64,000 nt of DNA from the NCBI GenBank assembly GCA_951812805.1, contig CATOSZ010000008.1:1-64000 (forward strand), given 5' to 3'. Positions within the stretch are counted from its first letter, which is position 1. Every line of letters begins with the position of its first letter. This document shows, in pieces, positions 34,682 through 43,607 of this stretch. Under the pieces are notes generated by a model that saw only the letters and a list, made by a program, of their open reading frames with translations, was not told where the DNA came from and made no database searches. The stretch is from an uncultured Alphaproteobacteria bacterium. Lineage in GTDB: Bacteria; Pseudomonadota; Alphaproteobacteria; GCA-2731375. Made by a program: the position numbers and the translations under genes.

Positions 34682-35902
34682 ATGACCAAGGCATTCGAAG
34701 GCATCCGGGTCGTCGACTTCACGCAGGTGTTGTCGGGCCCCTATGCGACGGCGCACATGGCGATGCTGGGCGCCGATGTCGTCAAGGTCGAGGCGCCGGA
34801 GGGCGACCAGTGGCGCACCATGCTGGCGACCGACGAGTGGCTGGCGCGGGAGATGTCGCCGGGCTTTCTCGCCGTCGGCTCGGGCAAGCGTTCCATCGCG
34901 CTCGACCTCAAGAGTGAGGCGGGGGTGGAAATCACCCGCCGGCTGATCGCCGGGGCCGATGTGGTGGTGCAGAACTTCCGCCCGGGCGTCATCGAGCGGC
35001 TGGGCTTCGGCTGGGAGGCGGTGCGCGAGATCAAGCCCGACATCGTCTATTGCGCGATCTCCGGCTTCGGGCAGACCGGACCGCTCGCCGCGTCGCCGGC
35101 CTACGACGGCGCCATCCAGGCCGCGAGCGGCATGATGAGCCTGACCGGCACGCCGGAGAGCGGGCCGATCCGCACCGGCTTCATGACCGTCGACACGGCG
35201 ACCGGCCTGACCGCCGCGCTCGCCATCGCTACCGCCCTCTTCCGCCGCGAGCGGACGGGGGAGGGGCAGTATCTCGATGTCGCCATGAACGACACCGCCA
35301 TTTCGATCATGAGCCCGGTGATCGCCAACCACCTGATGACCGGGGCGATGCCCGAGTTGCTGGGCAATACCTCGCCCGCGCGCCAGGGCACCTCCAACAC
35401 CTGGGCGACGCGGGACGGGCACATGACGATCTCCGTCGTGACCGACCGTCTGGCGCCGCGCCTGTTGAAGGGGCTGGGTCGCGAAGATTTGATCGACGAT
35501 CCCCGCTATGCGACGGAGCCGAGCCGGATCGAACATGCCGCCTCCATCCACCGGGATATCGCGGAGACGCTGCTGACCGGCGACACCGACGTCTGGGTCG
35601 GGCGCCTGAGGGCCGAAGGGGTGCCGACGGCGCCGGTGAACGATCTGCCCCGCGCGCTCGCCGACCCGCAGCTGGATGGACGGGGTGCGCTGATGCGCCC
35701 GCCGCCGCCGACGGGCATCGACGCGGAGATCCACGTCCCCGGCACCGGCTGGATCGCCGATGTCGGCTCACCGGCGCCTGAGGGCCCCTCGCCCCGCCTC
35801 GGCGAACACGGCGCGGAAATCCTGGCCGAGCTCGGCTACGGAAACGCCGAGATCGACGAATTGCGCGCCCGCGGCGTTATCCGTATCGGAGGGTTGGCGT
35901 GA
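34682..35902 (+). CDS. CaiB/BaiF-type CoA-transferase, copy 2
   Basis: A 406-residue family III CoA-transferase, clearly paralogous to the upstream gene: VVDFTQVLSGPYATAHMAMLGADVVKVEAPEGDQW, GSGKRSIALDLKSEAG, NFRPGVIERLGFGWE, SGFGQTGPLAASPAYDGAIQAASGMMS. GGGAGGGG is before the ATG. Its stop overlaps the next ATG (TGATG). Tandem copies suggest a local duplication with divergence, possibly for the two directions or two acids of one pathway. Confidence 0.9.
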   Translation: MTKAFEGIRVVDFTQVLSGPYATAHMAMLGADVVKVEAPEGDQWRTMLATDEWLAREMSPGFLAVGSGKRSIALDLKSEAGVEITRRLIAGADVVVQNFRPGVIERLGFGWEAVREIKPDIVYCAISGFGQTGPLAASPAYDGAIQAASGMMSLTGTPESGPIRTGFMTVDTATGLTAALAIATALFRRERTGEGQYLDVAMNDTAISIMSPVIANHLMTGAMPELLGNTSPARQGTSNTWATRDGHMTISVVTDRLAPRLLKGLGREDLIDDPRYATEPSRIEHAASIHRDIAETLLTGDTDVWVGRLRAEGVPTAPVNDLPRALADPQLDGRGALMRPPPPTGIDAEIHVPGTGWIADVGSPAPEGPSPRLGEHGAEILAELGYGNAEIDELRARGVIRIGGLA

Positions 35903-36834
35903 TGGATCCGGCTATCGCTATCGCACCCGACGGCCCACTGCCGGAGCTGAAGCATCCCGCGCCCGAATGGTTCCGCTGGGCGATCGACAAGCCGGTCACC
36001 AGCCACCGGGTCGAGGTGCAGGGCGGCCATACCCACTACTTGAAGTGGTCGGCGGCCGAAGGGCCGCGCAAGCCCGGCATCCTGTTCCTGCACGGCGGCG
36101 GCGCGCACGCCAACTGGTGGCGACCGATCGCGCCCTTCTTCGCCTTCGACCGCGACGTGGTCGCGATGGACCATGCCGGCATGGGCGATAGCAGCCACCG
36201 GGCGGAATACGACGCGGACCTGCGGGTGGCGGAGATCCGCGCGACCCTTCGCGACAGCGGTCTCGGCGCGAAGCCGATCGTCGTCGGCCACAGCTTCGGC
36301 GGCTATATGACCATCGTGCTCGGCGCCCGTTTCGGCGAAGAAGTCGGCGCGGCCGTGATCGTGGATTCGCCCGTCCGCCCGCCCCGCGCCGAGTCGCAGT
36401 ACAAGCGCCGGCCTTATCCGACGACCGTGCGGGTCTATGCCGACTATGAGGAGGCCGTCGCCCGGTTTCGTGTGCGGCCCCGCCAGACGATTCCGGATGG
36501 CTTCATACTCGAGTATATCGCCCGCCATTCCATGCGGCCCTACGAAGGGGGGTGGACCTGGAAATTCGATCCCGAGGCGGTCGGACCCAAGCGCTTCCGC
36601 GAGCCCTTCGCCGAGCACCTGGCCAACATGACCTGTCCGAAGGCCTTCATCCACGGGGCCAACAGCGCCCTGGTGAAGCCGGACGTGGTCGATTTCATGG
36701 TCGAGACCATGGGCCCCGGCACGCCGGTCGTCGAGATGCCGGAAAGCCAGCATCACCTGATTCTCGACCAGCCGCTCGGCTTCGTTTCGGCCTTGCGGGC
36801 CCTGCTGGTGGTCTGGCCGCACGGCCCGGCTTGA
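35902..36834 (+). CDS. Alpha/beta hydrolase
   Basis: A 310-residue alpha/beta hydrolase. The oxyanion-loop HGGGAHANWW is at 64-73 and the nucleophile elbow GHSFGG has Ser131. The acid is probably an Asp in the AFIHGANSALVKPDVVDF region and the His is in ESQHHLIL. No signal peptide. It is translationally coupled to the CaiB/BaiF gene, so it may cleave an ester or thioester in the same route. Confidence 0.88.
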   Translation: MDPAIAIAPDGPLPELKHPAPEWFRWAIDKPVTSHRVEVQGGHTHYLKWSAAEGPRKPGILFLHGGGAHANWWRPIAPFFAFDRDVVAMDHAGMGDSSHRAEYDADLRVAEIRATLRDSGLGAKPIVVGHSFGGYMTIVLGARFGEEVGAAVIVDSPVRPPRAESQYKRRPYPTTVRVYADYEEAVARFRVRPRQTIPDGFILEYIARHSMRPYEGGWTWKFDPEAVGPKRFREPFAEHLANMTCPKAFIHGANSALVKPDVVDFMVETMGPGTPVVEMPESQHHLILDQPLGFVSALRALLVVWPHGPA

Positions 36835-37017
36835 GGCGGTGCGAGGAGACATCCGCAAAACGGGATGTTCGAGTGGAGTTGACGCTTAGATTCCGCCCGG
36901 TATGATCTGCCTTCCATGACCACCCCGGCGTTCCAGGTCGCCCGCCGGGTAACGGTCAGACCGGCTTCGCGGTTCGCCGCCTGGCCGCTGGGGGCGACCC
37001 GAGGGAGGTAGACGTTA

Positions 37018-38061
37018 ATGAAACGTATTCTCACGACCACGCTGGGGACCGTGGCCGCGCTGGCGCTCACCGCCGGAACGGTTGCTGCCCAGCAGAGTTG
37101 GAGCATGGCAACGTCCTGGGGTGGCGGCCCGGTGTTCGAGGTGGCCAAGGATGCCTCAGACCGGATCGACCTGCTGACCAACGGCCAGATCAAGATCCAG
37201 GTCTTCCCGAGCGGTACGCTCGGCAGCGCGCTGAAGGTGACCGAAACCGTGCGCAGCCGGGTCGCCGAGTCGGGCCACAGTTGGGACGGCTACGATTGGG
37301 GCATCGACAAGACGACCGTGCTGTTCGGCGGCTATGCCGGCGGCCTCACGGGCGAGCAGATGATCCATTGGCTGTTCTATGGCGGCGGCCTCGAGCTCTA
37401 CAAGCAGTACCGGAACGAGAAGTTCAAGGTCGAGCCGGTGCCTTGCGGCATCCTGCCTCGCGAGATGGGCCTGCACAGCCGTAAGAAGGTGCAGTCGCTG
37501 AAGGACCTCGAAGGTCTGAAGCTCCGCACCGCCGGCGCGTGGGCCGAGATCGCTTCCGGTCTCGGCATCTCGACGGTGATCCTGCCGGGCGCGGAAGTCT
37601 ATCCGGCGCTCGAGCGCGGTGTCGTCGATGCGATCGAATGGGCGCAGCTCTCGATCAACAAGACGAACGGCTTCCACAAGATCGCCAAGTATCTGATCAT
37701 GCCGGGCATCCATCAGCCGTCGGCGACGATCGCCTGCAGCTTCAATCTGGACGTCTGGAAGGGTCTGTCGGATCGGGACAAGTCGCTGATCGAATTCGTG
37801 GGTCGCGACGTCAGCCTCGACTTCTACCATCAGACCGGCCATGACGATGCCGATGCGTACCAGTTCTACATCAACTCGGGTAACGAGATCGTGGTGCTGG
37901 ATGACGAGGTCATCGCCAAGGGCAAGGAGCTCTCGTTCGCCTGGGCCGACAAGGTCGCGGCGGAGCAGGGTGGCTGGTTCAAGAAGGTCATGGACCATCA
38001 GCGCGCCTACCAGGCGTCCTGGGCCAACGCTCATAAGTATCGCGATACGCCGAAGCAGTAG
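37018..38061 (+). CDS. dctP: TRAP transporter solute-binding protein
   Basis: A 347-residue periplasmic protein with a Sec signal peptide (MKRILTTTLGTVAALALTAGTVAA, cleaved near residue 24). The sequence SMATSWGGGPVFEVAKDASDRIDLLTNGQIKIQVFPSGTL and LRTAGAWAEIASGLGISTVILPGAEVYPALERGVVDAIEW fit the TRAP alpha-keto acid/lactate-type DctP group, in which the conserved Arg binds the carboxylate. GGGAGG precedes the ATG. A strong hairpin separates it from dctQ. Confidence 0.93.
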   Translation: MKRILTTTLGTVAALALTAGTVAAQQSWSMATSWGGGPVFEVAKDASDRIDLLTNGQIKIQVFPSGTLGSALKVTETVRSRVAESGHSWDGYDWGIDKTTVLFGGYAGGLTGEQMIHWLFYGGGLELYKQYRNEKFKVEPVPCGILPREMGLHSRKKVQSLKDLEGLKLRTAGAWAEIASGLGISTVILPGAEVYPALERGVVDAIEWAQLSINKTNGFHKIAKYLIMPGIHQPSATIACSFNLDVWKGLSDRDKSLIEFVGRDVSLDFYHQTGHDDADAYQFYINSGNEIVVLDDEVIAKGKELSFAWADKVAAEQGGWFKKVMDHQRAYQASWANAHKYRDTPKQ

Positions 38062-38097
38062 TAAGACACGCTTCAGCATAACGCCCTGAGTTCGGCC

Positions 38098-38122
38098 GGG
38101 GGCGCCCTCATCGGGCGCCCCC
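38098..38122 (+). terminator. GC-rich hairpin between dctP and dctQ
   Basis: A perfect 10-bp stem (GGGGGCGCCC with GGGCGCCCCC) around a 5-base loop, no U-run. At this place it probably stabilises the dctP message or partly stops transcription, so the binding protein exceeds the membrane subunits. Confidence 0.7.
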
Positions 38123-38188
38123 GAGTTGAAAGGGGCCCAGCGTTTTCCGCCCTTCTTTCTGCAACCTATCTCCGGGGAGATCTGGTCG

Positions 38189-38722
38189 ATGTGGATGATC
38201 ATCCGACCTATCGAAGTGATCACCAAGGCGTTTGGCTATATCGGCGCCTGGATCGTGGCGCCGTTGATGTGCGCCATGGTCTACGAGGTCTTCGCGCGTA
38301 AGTTCTTCGATGCGCCGACGTTCTGGGCCTATGAAATCAGCTACATGCTCATGGGCGCGAGCTTCATGTTCGGCATCGCCTATACCCTGCAGATGCGTCG
38401 CCATATCCGGGTCGACTTTCTCTACGACAACGTCAGTCCCCGGGTGCAGGCCCTGATCGACCTGGTCGGTTTCGCCGGTCTGGTCATTCCCTGCACGATC
38501 CTGTTGGTATTCGTCGACAACGGGCTGATCCACTACGTCCAATATGCCTACGAAAACAACGAGCTCTCGGGTGAGAGCGCGTGGAACCCGGTCGTCTGGC
38601 CGTTCCGCGTCACCTTCGTCATCGGCATGTTGCTGCTTCTTATTCAGGCAGTGGCCGAGGTTCTGAAATGCATCATGGTCCTGATGGGCCAGGAGGTGCC
38701 TGCGCCGGAGGCGATGGACTGA
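38189..38722 (+). CDS. dctQ: TRAP transporter small membrane subunit
   Basis: A 177-residue protein with four membrane spans (ITKAFGYIGAWIVAPLMCAMVYEVFARKFF first), including the R-K-F-F and LMGASFMFGIAYTLQMRRHIRVDFLYD motifs of DctQ. Start at ATG 38189 with GGGGAG about nine bases upstream. The stop overlaps the dctM ATG. Confidence 0.92.
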   Translation: MWMIIRPIEVITKAFGYIGAWIVAPLMCAMVYEVFARKFFDAPTFWAYEISYMLMGASFMFGIAYTLQMRRHIRVDFLYDNVSPRVQALIDLVGFAGLVIPCTILLVFVDNGLIHYVQYAYENNELSGESAWNPVVWPFRVTFVIGMLLLLIQAVAEVLKCIMVLMGQEVPAPEAMD

Positions 38723-40047
38723 TGAGTTTCTGGGTAGCCGCATGGATGTTCCCTGCGTTGATGTTCTGCATCTTCGTGGGTTTCCCCGTCGCCTTCTCGC
38801 TCATGGGAACGGCGTTCATTTTCGGTCTGATCCGCTGGCCGCCGGAAGCCTTCGCGCAGATCCTGGTGACCAAGGTGCAGGACGTGAACGGCACCGCCGT
38901 TCTGGCCGCCGTGCCGCTCTTCATCTTCATGGGATCGATGATGGAGCGCTCAGGCATCGCCGTGCGCCTGTTCGAGGCGGTGCACCTGTGGACCCGGCGC
39001 CTGCCGGGCGGCCTCGCCGTCGGCACCGTCATCATGTGCGTGATCTTCGCCGCGGCCTCCGGCGTCATCGGCGCCACCGAGTCGGTGGTTGGCCTTTTGG
39101 CGATCCCGGTGATGCTGCGCTACGCCTATGACAAAAGTTTGATATCAGGCACGATCTGCGCCGGCGGATCGCTCGGCACCATCATTCCGCCCTCGGTGGT
39201 GGTGGTGATCCTGGGTCCCGTCGCCGACGTGGACGTCGGCAGCCTGTTCGTCGGCATGCTGATCCCGGGCCTGATGCTCGCTGGCCTTTATATCCTCTAC
39301 ATCCTGGTGCTCTGCACCGTAGCGCCGCATTTCGGCCCGCGGCTGCCCCCGGACGAGAACGAGCCGAGCTTGGGCGAGAAACTGGTAATCAGCGCCAAGG
39401 CGCTGGTGCCGCCGATCTTCCTGATCGCCGCCGTGCTCGGCTCGATCATGATCGGTGCCGCGACGCCGACGGAAGCGGCCGCCATGGGCGCCTTCGGTTC
39501 GGTGCTGCTGACCCTGGTCTACCGCACCTTCACTTGGCGTGTGTTGTCGGAGGCCTTCGTCAAGACCCTGCTGGTCACGGCGATGATCCTGATGATCCTG
39601 CTGGGCGGTACCATGTTCGCCGGCGTCTTCATCGCCTCGGGCGGCATGGGCGCGGTGCAGCAGGCCTTGCAGGCGACGGGCCTCGGTCCCTGGGCGACCT
39701 TGTTCCTGATCCTGTTCCTGTCCTTCATAGCCGGCTTCGTCCTGGATCTGATCTCGATCATCCTGATCTTCATCCCGATCGCCATTCTGCTGATGAAGCA
39801 GTTCGGCTTCGACGAGGCCTGGTTCTGTATCCTGTTCCTGATCGTGATCCAGACGAGCTACCTGACGCCGCCGATGGCGCCCGCCATCTTCTACCTGCGC
39901 GGCATCTCACCGCCTGAAATCACCTTGAAGGACATGTACAAGGGCGTGTTGCCGTACATCGGGCTGGAGATCATCGCGCTCGGCCTGGTGATGGCCTTCC
40001 CGGCGCTGGCGCTGTGGTTGCCGGACAAACTGCTCGGCTTCAATTGA
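38722..40047 (+). CDS. dctM: TRAP transporter large membrane subunit
   Basis: A 441-residue DctM protein with about 12 spans. It shows MLRYAYDKSLISGTICAGGSLGTIIPPSVVVVILGPVADVDVGSLF and the late TSYLTPPMAPAIFYLRGI motif, both typical of the Na+-coupled transport subunit. The family normally imports C4-dicarboxylates or other organic acids; with this DctP an alpha-keto acid or related anion is plausible. Confidence 0.93.
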   Translation: MSFWVAAWMFPALMFCIFVGFPVAFSLMGTAFIFGLIRWPPEAFAQILVTKVQDVNGTAVLAAVPLFIFMGSMMERSGIAVRLFEAVHLWTRRLPGGLAVGTVIMCVIFAAASGVIGATESVVGLLAIPVMLRYAYDKSLISGTICAGGSLGTIIPPSVVVVILGPVADVDVGSLFVGMLIPGLMLAGLYILYILVLCTVAPHFGPRLPPDENEPSLGEKLVISAKALVPPIFLIAAVLGSIMIGAATPTEAAAMGAFGSVLLTLVYRTFTWRVLSEAFVKTLLVTAMILMILLGGTMFAGVFIASGGMGAVQQALQATGLGPWATLFLILFLSFIAGFVLDLISIILIFIPIAILLMKQFGFDEAWFCILFLIVIQTSYLTPPMAPAIFYLRGISPPEITLKDMYKGVLPYIGLEIIALGLVMAFPALALWLPDKLLGFN

Positions 40048-40224
40048 CGGGCATCTTCGAATGCAAGGCGGGGAAGCGCGAATACGCTTCCCCGTTTCGC
40101 GTTTCGTCGTAGCGAACCGTAGGTGACGATCATGTGACCAGATGTCGCGTGCATCCAACTTCCGCCCGGCATTGCCGGGTCTTATGTTCGCAATCGGGGT
40201 CGCGCAACTACAGGGGAAATCAGG

Positions 40225-41247
40225 TTGGCCGATGTCGTGCGATTAGCCGAGGAGCGGCGCGTGAGCGCGCGCCCTTCGATGGCACCGCTGCAAGCCCTGG
40301 TCGGCGACGATCTCGGCCGCGTCAACGAGGTGATCCTACGCCGCATGGACAGCCGGGTGGCGCTGATCCCGCAGCTGGCCGGCCATATCATCGCGGCGGG
40401 TGGCAAGCGCCTGCGGCCCATGCTGACGTTGGCCGCCGCCCGGCTCTGCGACTATGACGGCGTCCGGCACATCCCGCTCGCCGCCAGTGTCGAGTTCATC
40501 CACACCGCGACCCTGTTGCATGACGATGTCGTCGACGAGAGCGATCTCAGGCGTGGCAATGCCACCGCCAATGTACTTTGGGGCAACCAGGCCAGCGTGC
40601 TGGTCGGCGACTTCCTGTTCTCCCGCGCCTTCCAGGTCATGGTGGAAGCGGGCGACATGGAGGTCTTGCGCATTCTGTCCGACGCTTCCGCCGTCATCGC
40701 CGAGGGCGAGGTGTTGCAGCTGGAGACCGCGAACAACACCGCGACGACGGAAGACGCCTACCTCGAGGTGATCTCGGCCAAGACGGCGGCGCTGTTCGCT
40801 GCGGCCTGCCGTATCGGCGCGGTGGTCGCCGAACGCCCGGTGGCCGAAGAGACGGCGCTGGAAAGTTTCGGCAAGAATCTCGGCATCGCCTTCCAGTTGG
40901 TCGATGACGCGCTCGACTACGCGGCGCGCGAGGCGGAGCTCGGCAAAACCATCGGGGACGATTTCCGCGAAGGCAAGGTGACCCTGCCGGTCGTTCTCGC
41001 TTTCCGCCGGGGCAGCGAGGACGAGCGCACCTTCTGGCGCCGCTGCATCGAGGCGGGGGAGCAGGAGGATGGCGACCTCGATCGGGCGGTCGATTTAATC
41101 CGCCTGCACGGCGCCCTCGACGACACGGTGGAGCGGGCCCGCCATTACGGCGCGATGGCGCGCGACGCCCTGGGCCTGTTCCCGGACGGTGCCGTCAAGC
41201 GCGCGCTCGACGAAGTAATCGACTTCTGCATCGAGCGGGCGCACTGA
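40225..41247 (+). CDS. ispB: Long-chain polyprenyl diphosphate synthase
   Basis: A 340-residue trans-prenyltransferase. First Asp-rich motif DDVVDESDLRRG (Asp100, Asp101, Asp104), second QLVDDALDY (Asp227, Asp228, Asp231), and GGKRLRP for isopentenyl diphosphate binding. It makes the octa- or decaprenyl chain of ubiquinone. The start is TTG at 40225 with AGGGGAAA upstream. It stands alone next to tRNA-Pro and is a housekeeping gene. Confidence 0.93.
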   Translation: MADVVRLAEERRVSARPSMAPLQALVGDDLGRVNEVILRRMDSRVALIPQLAGHIIAAGGKRLRPMLTLAAARLCDYDGVRHIPLAASVEFIHTATLLHDDVVDESDLRRGNATANVLWGNQASVLVGDFLFSRAFQVMVEAGDMEVLRILSDASAVIAEGEVLQLETANNTATTEDAYLEVISAKTAALFAAACRIGAVVAERPVAEETALESFGKNLGIAFQLVDDALDYAAREAELGKTIGDDFREGKVTLPVVLAFRRGSEDERTFWRRCIEAGEQEDGDLDRAVDLIRLHGALDDTVERARHYGAMARDALGLFPDGAVKRALDEVIDFCIERAH

Positions 41248-41329
41248 CCGTGCGACTATTTCGACGTCTCGCCGGAAACGGCCTTGCGGCGACGGCGCCC
41301 GAAGGCTATAAGCGACGCCGAATTCCGGC

Positions 41330-41406
41330 CGGGGTGTAGCTCAGCCTGGTAGAGCACTGTCTTCGGGAGGCAGGGGCCGGAGGTTCAAATCCTCTCACCC
41401 CGACCA
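41330..41406 (+). tRNA. tRNA-Pro (anticodon CGG)
   Basis: 77 bases including CCA. The acceptor stem CGGGGTG pairs with CACCCCG, the anticodon stem CTGTC/GGCAG closes the loop TTCGGGA, and the T arm is GAGG-TTCAAAT-CCTC. Confidence 0.96.
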
Positions 41407-41586
41407 AATTCCTTCATTTTTGGTCAACGGCTTATCGACCTCTCGGGCTTCGGCCCGGGAGGTCGTTTCGCATTGGGGCAAGCATGGCCGTGATATCGGG
41501 CCGCCCGCGCTGGACGGCCGTCACATTCGCGGGCATGCTGGGCCTCCCACCTCGGCTACCTCGCCTCCCGACGGAGCCCGCCGGAC

Positions 41587-42795
41587 ATGATCGAACCCAG
41601 CCTCGCCGCGCTCGACGGCATCCGCATCCTCGACCTCTCGCGCATCATCGCCGGGCCGTTCTGCACGATGCAGCTGGGCGACCTGGGGGCCGAGGTGATC
41701 AAGATCGAGCATCCGGCCCGCGGCGACGACACTCGCGCCATGAAGCCGCCCGAGGCCGGTGGCGAGAGCCATTTCTATCTCGCCTACAACCGCAACAAAC
41801 GGAGCCTGGCCCTCGACCTGGCGAGCGAGGCGGGCAAGGCGATCATCCACGATCTGGCGGCGACCTCTGACGTCCTGGTGCAGAACTTCCGCCCGGGCGT
41901 GATGGGTCGCCTCGGCCTCGATTACGAGACCATGGCCGCGCGCTATCCCGGGCTGATCTATTGCTCGATTTCCGGTTACGGCCAGACCGGCCCGATGGCC
42001 GACCGGCCGGGGCTCGACCCGGTGCTGCAGGCCGAAAGCGGCATGATGTCGATCACCGGCGAGCCGGACGGCGATCCCATGCGCCATCCCCTGTCGATCA
42101 TCGACGTCAACACGGCCTTCTACGCGACGACGGCGATCCTCGGCGCCATTATCGCCCGGGGGCGGAGCGGACGCGGGCAGCATATCGACGTCGCCCTGTT
42201 CGACACCTCCATCGCCATGCTGGGTAACGCGGCGCAGTTCTATCTGACCTCCGGCGAGGATCCGGCACGCCACGGCAACGCCCACCTCGCCGCCGTGCCC
42301 GTGGGGCTGTTTCACACGGCCGACGATCCGCTGTACCTCGCGCTCGGCAACGACCGGCTGTACCGGACGTTCTGTAGCGAGATGATCGAGCGGCCGGACC
42401 TCGCCGAAGACCCCCGCTTCGCCTCCAACGTCGACCGCAACGCGCACCGGCCGCTGTTGATGAAGTTGGTGGCGGAGATCTTCCGCACCCGCCCGGTCGA
42501 GGACTGGCTGGCGCGGGCCCGGGCGGCGGGACTGCCGGCCGGCGCCGTTCGTCGCATTTCACAGTCGATTGCAAGCCCCGAGGTCGCCGCGCGCGGCATG
42601 GTCGACGAGGTCGTGCATCCGACCGCCGGGGCCTTGCGTCTGCTCGGCTCGCCGATGAAGCTATCCGCCACGCCGGTCCGCGCGCCGTCGCCGCCGCCGA
42701 CGCTGGGCCAGCATTCGGACGAGGTCCTGCGCGAGGTGCTGGGCTACGATGAAGACCGGGTGCGGGCGCTGCGCGAGGCGGGCGTCGTCGCCTGA
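41587..42795 (+). CDS. CaiB/BaiF-type CoA-transferase, copy 3
   Basis: A 402-residue family III CoA-transferase: IRILDLSRIIAGPFCTMQLGDLGAEVIKIEHPARGDDTRAM, NRNKRSLALDLASEAGK, NFRPGVMGRLGLDYE, SGYGQTGPMADRPGLDPVLQAESGMM. In this copy the RGDDTR motif with the likely catalytic Asp is complete, as in succinyl/glutarate-type transferases. It starts a plus-strand catabolic run with an enoyl-CoA hydratase 20 bases downstream. Confidence 0.92.
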   Translation: MIEPSLAALDGIRILDLSRIIAGPFCTMQLGDLGAEVIKIEHPARGDDTRAMKPPEAGGESHFYLAYNRNKRSLALDLASEAGKAIIHDLAATSDVLVQNFRPGVMGRLGLDYETMAARYPGLIYCSISGYGQTGPMADRPGLDPVLQAESGMMSITGEPDGDPMRHPLSIIDVNTAFYATTAILGAIIARGRSGRGQHIDVALFDTSIAMLGNAAQFYLTSGEDPARHGNAHLAAVPVGLFHTADDPLYLALGNDRLYRTFCSEMIERPDLAEDPRFASNVDRNAHRPLLMKLVAEIFRTRPVEDWLARARAAGLPAGAVRRISQSIASPEVAARGMVDEVVHPTAGALRLLGSPMKLSATPVRAPSPPPTLGQHSDEVLREVLGYDEDRVRALREAGVVA

Positions 42796-42815
42796 AGGGC
42801 GGGGAGGGGAACACG

Positions 42816-43601
42816 ATGAGCGAGCGGGTCTCCTATAGGGTCGAGGACGCCATCGCCCGGATCCGGTTCGAGCGGCCGGCGAAACTGAACGCCATCGACC
42901 AGGCGATGTGGCACGGCCTGCTCGACGCCTTCGCCCGCTTGAAGGCGGACGGCGACGTTCGGGTCTGCCTGCTGGAAGCCCAGGGCCGCTCCTTCTGTGC
43001 CGGCGCCGATCTGAAGGAGACCGCCTGGCACGGCGAAGGGGCAATCGAGACCCGCCGCCGTATCGAGCGCAACCAGCAGGATCTCACCCGCCTGATGACC
43101 ATGGCGCCGGTGCCGATCGTCGCCGCGATCCAGGGCCACGCCATCGGCGGCGGAGTGGAAATCGCGCTCGCCTGCGACATGCGGATCGCCGCCACGGACG
43201 CCAGCTTCGCCTTCACCGAGGCCGGCATCGGCCGCTTCATCACCGGTGCGGCCAGCCTGCTGCTACCGCGCGCCGTCGGCCTCGCCTGGGCCAAGCGGAT
43301 GATCCTGACCGCCGAGCCGGTCGGCGCCGAACAGGCCCTGGCCATCGGCCTGGTCGAGGAGGTGGTGCCACCCGCCGATCTCGAAGCGACGGCGCTGCGG
43401 CTCTGCCGGAGAATTGCCGCCAACGCGCCGATTTCGGTGCAGCTTGGAAAACGCGCGCTCAACCGGGTCAACCTGGTGGAGCTGGAGCGCGCCCTGGCGC
43501 TCGAGACCGACGGCCTGATCGAGACCTATGGCAGTGCCGACAACGAGGCCGGCGCGGCCGCGTTCGCCACGCGCGAGAAGGCCGACTTCAAGGGAGGATG
43601 A
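42816..43601 (+). CDS. Enoyl-CoA hydratase/isomerase
   Basis: A 261-residue crotonase-fold protein: FCAGADLKE gives the first oxyanion-hole amide, AIQGHAIGGGVEIALACDMRIA the second, and FTEAGIGRFITGAASLLLPRAVG the third helix. A Glu in FTEAGIG is in the place of the usual catalytic Glu. GGGGAGGGG precedes the ATG. It presumably hydrates an enoyl-CoA made after CoA transfer by the upstream gene. Confidence 0.92.
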   Translation: MSERVSYRVEDAIARIRFERPAKLNAIDQAMWHGLLDAFARLKADGDVRVCLLEAQGRSFCAGADLKETAWHGEGAIETRRRIERNQQDLTRLMTMAPVPIVAAIQGHAIGGGVEIALACDMRIAATDASFAFTEAGIGRFITGAASLLLPRAVGLAWAKRMILTAEPVGAEQALAIGLVEEVVPPADLEATALRLCRRIAANAPISVQLGKRALNRVNLVELERALALETDGLIETYGSADNEAGAAAFATREKADFKGG

Positions 43602-43607
43602 GGGACG

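Noticed and set aside
31994-35734. Very long minus-strand open frame (1246 codons) opposite the luciferase-like and CaiB/BaiF genes
   Set aside because: Its sequence is Arg/Gly/Asp/His-rich antisense translation of high-GC coding DNA with no domain pattern; the plus-strand genes are clear family members.
41484-41870. Short plus-strand ORF between tRNA-Pro and the third CaiB/BaiF gene
   Set aside because: From 41587 on it is a wrong-frame reading of the CaiB/BaiF gene, and the part before has no ribosome binding site or family pattern.
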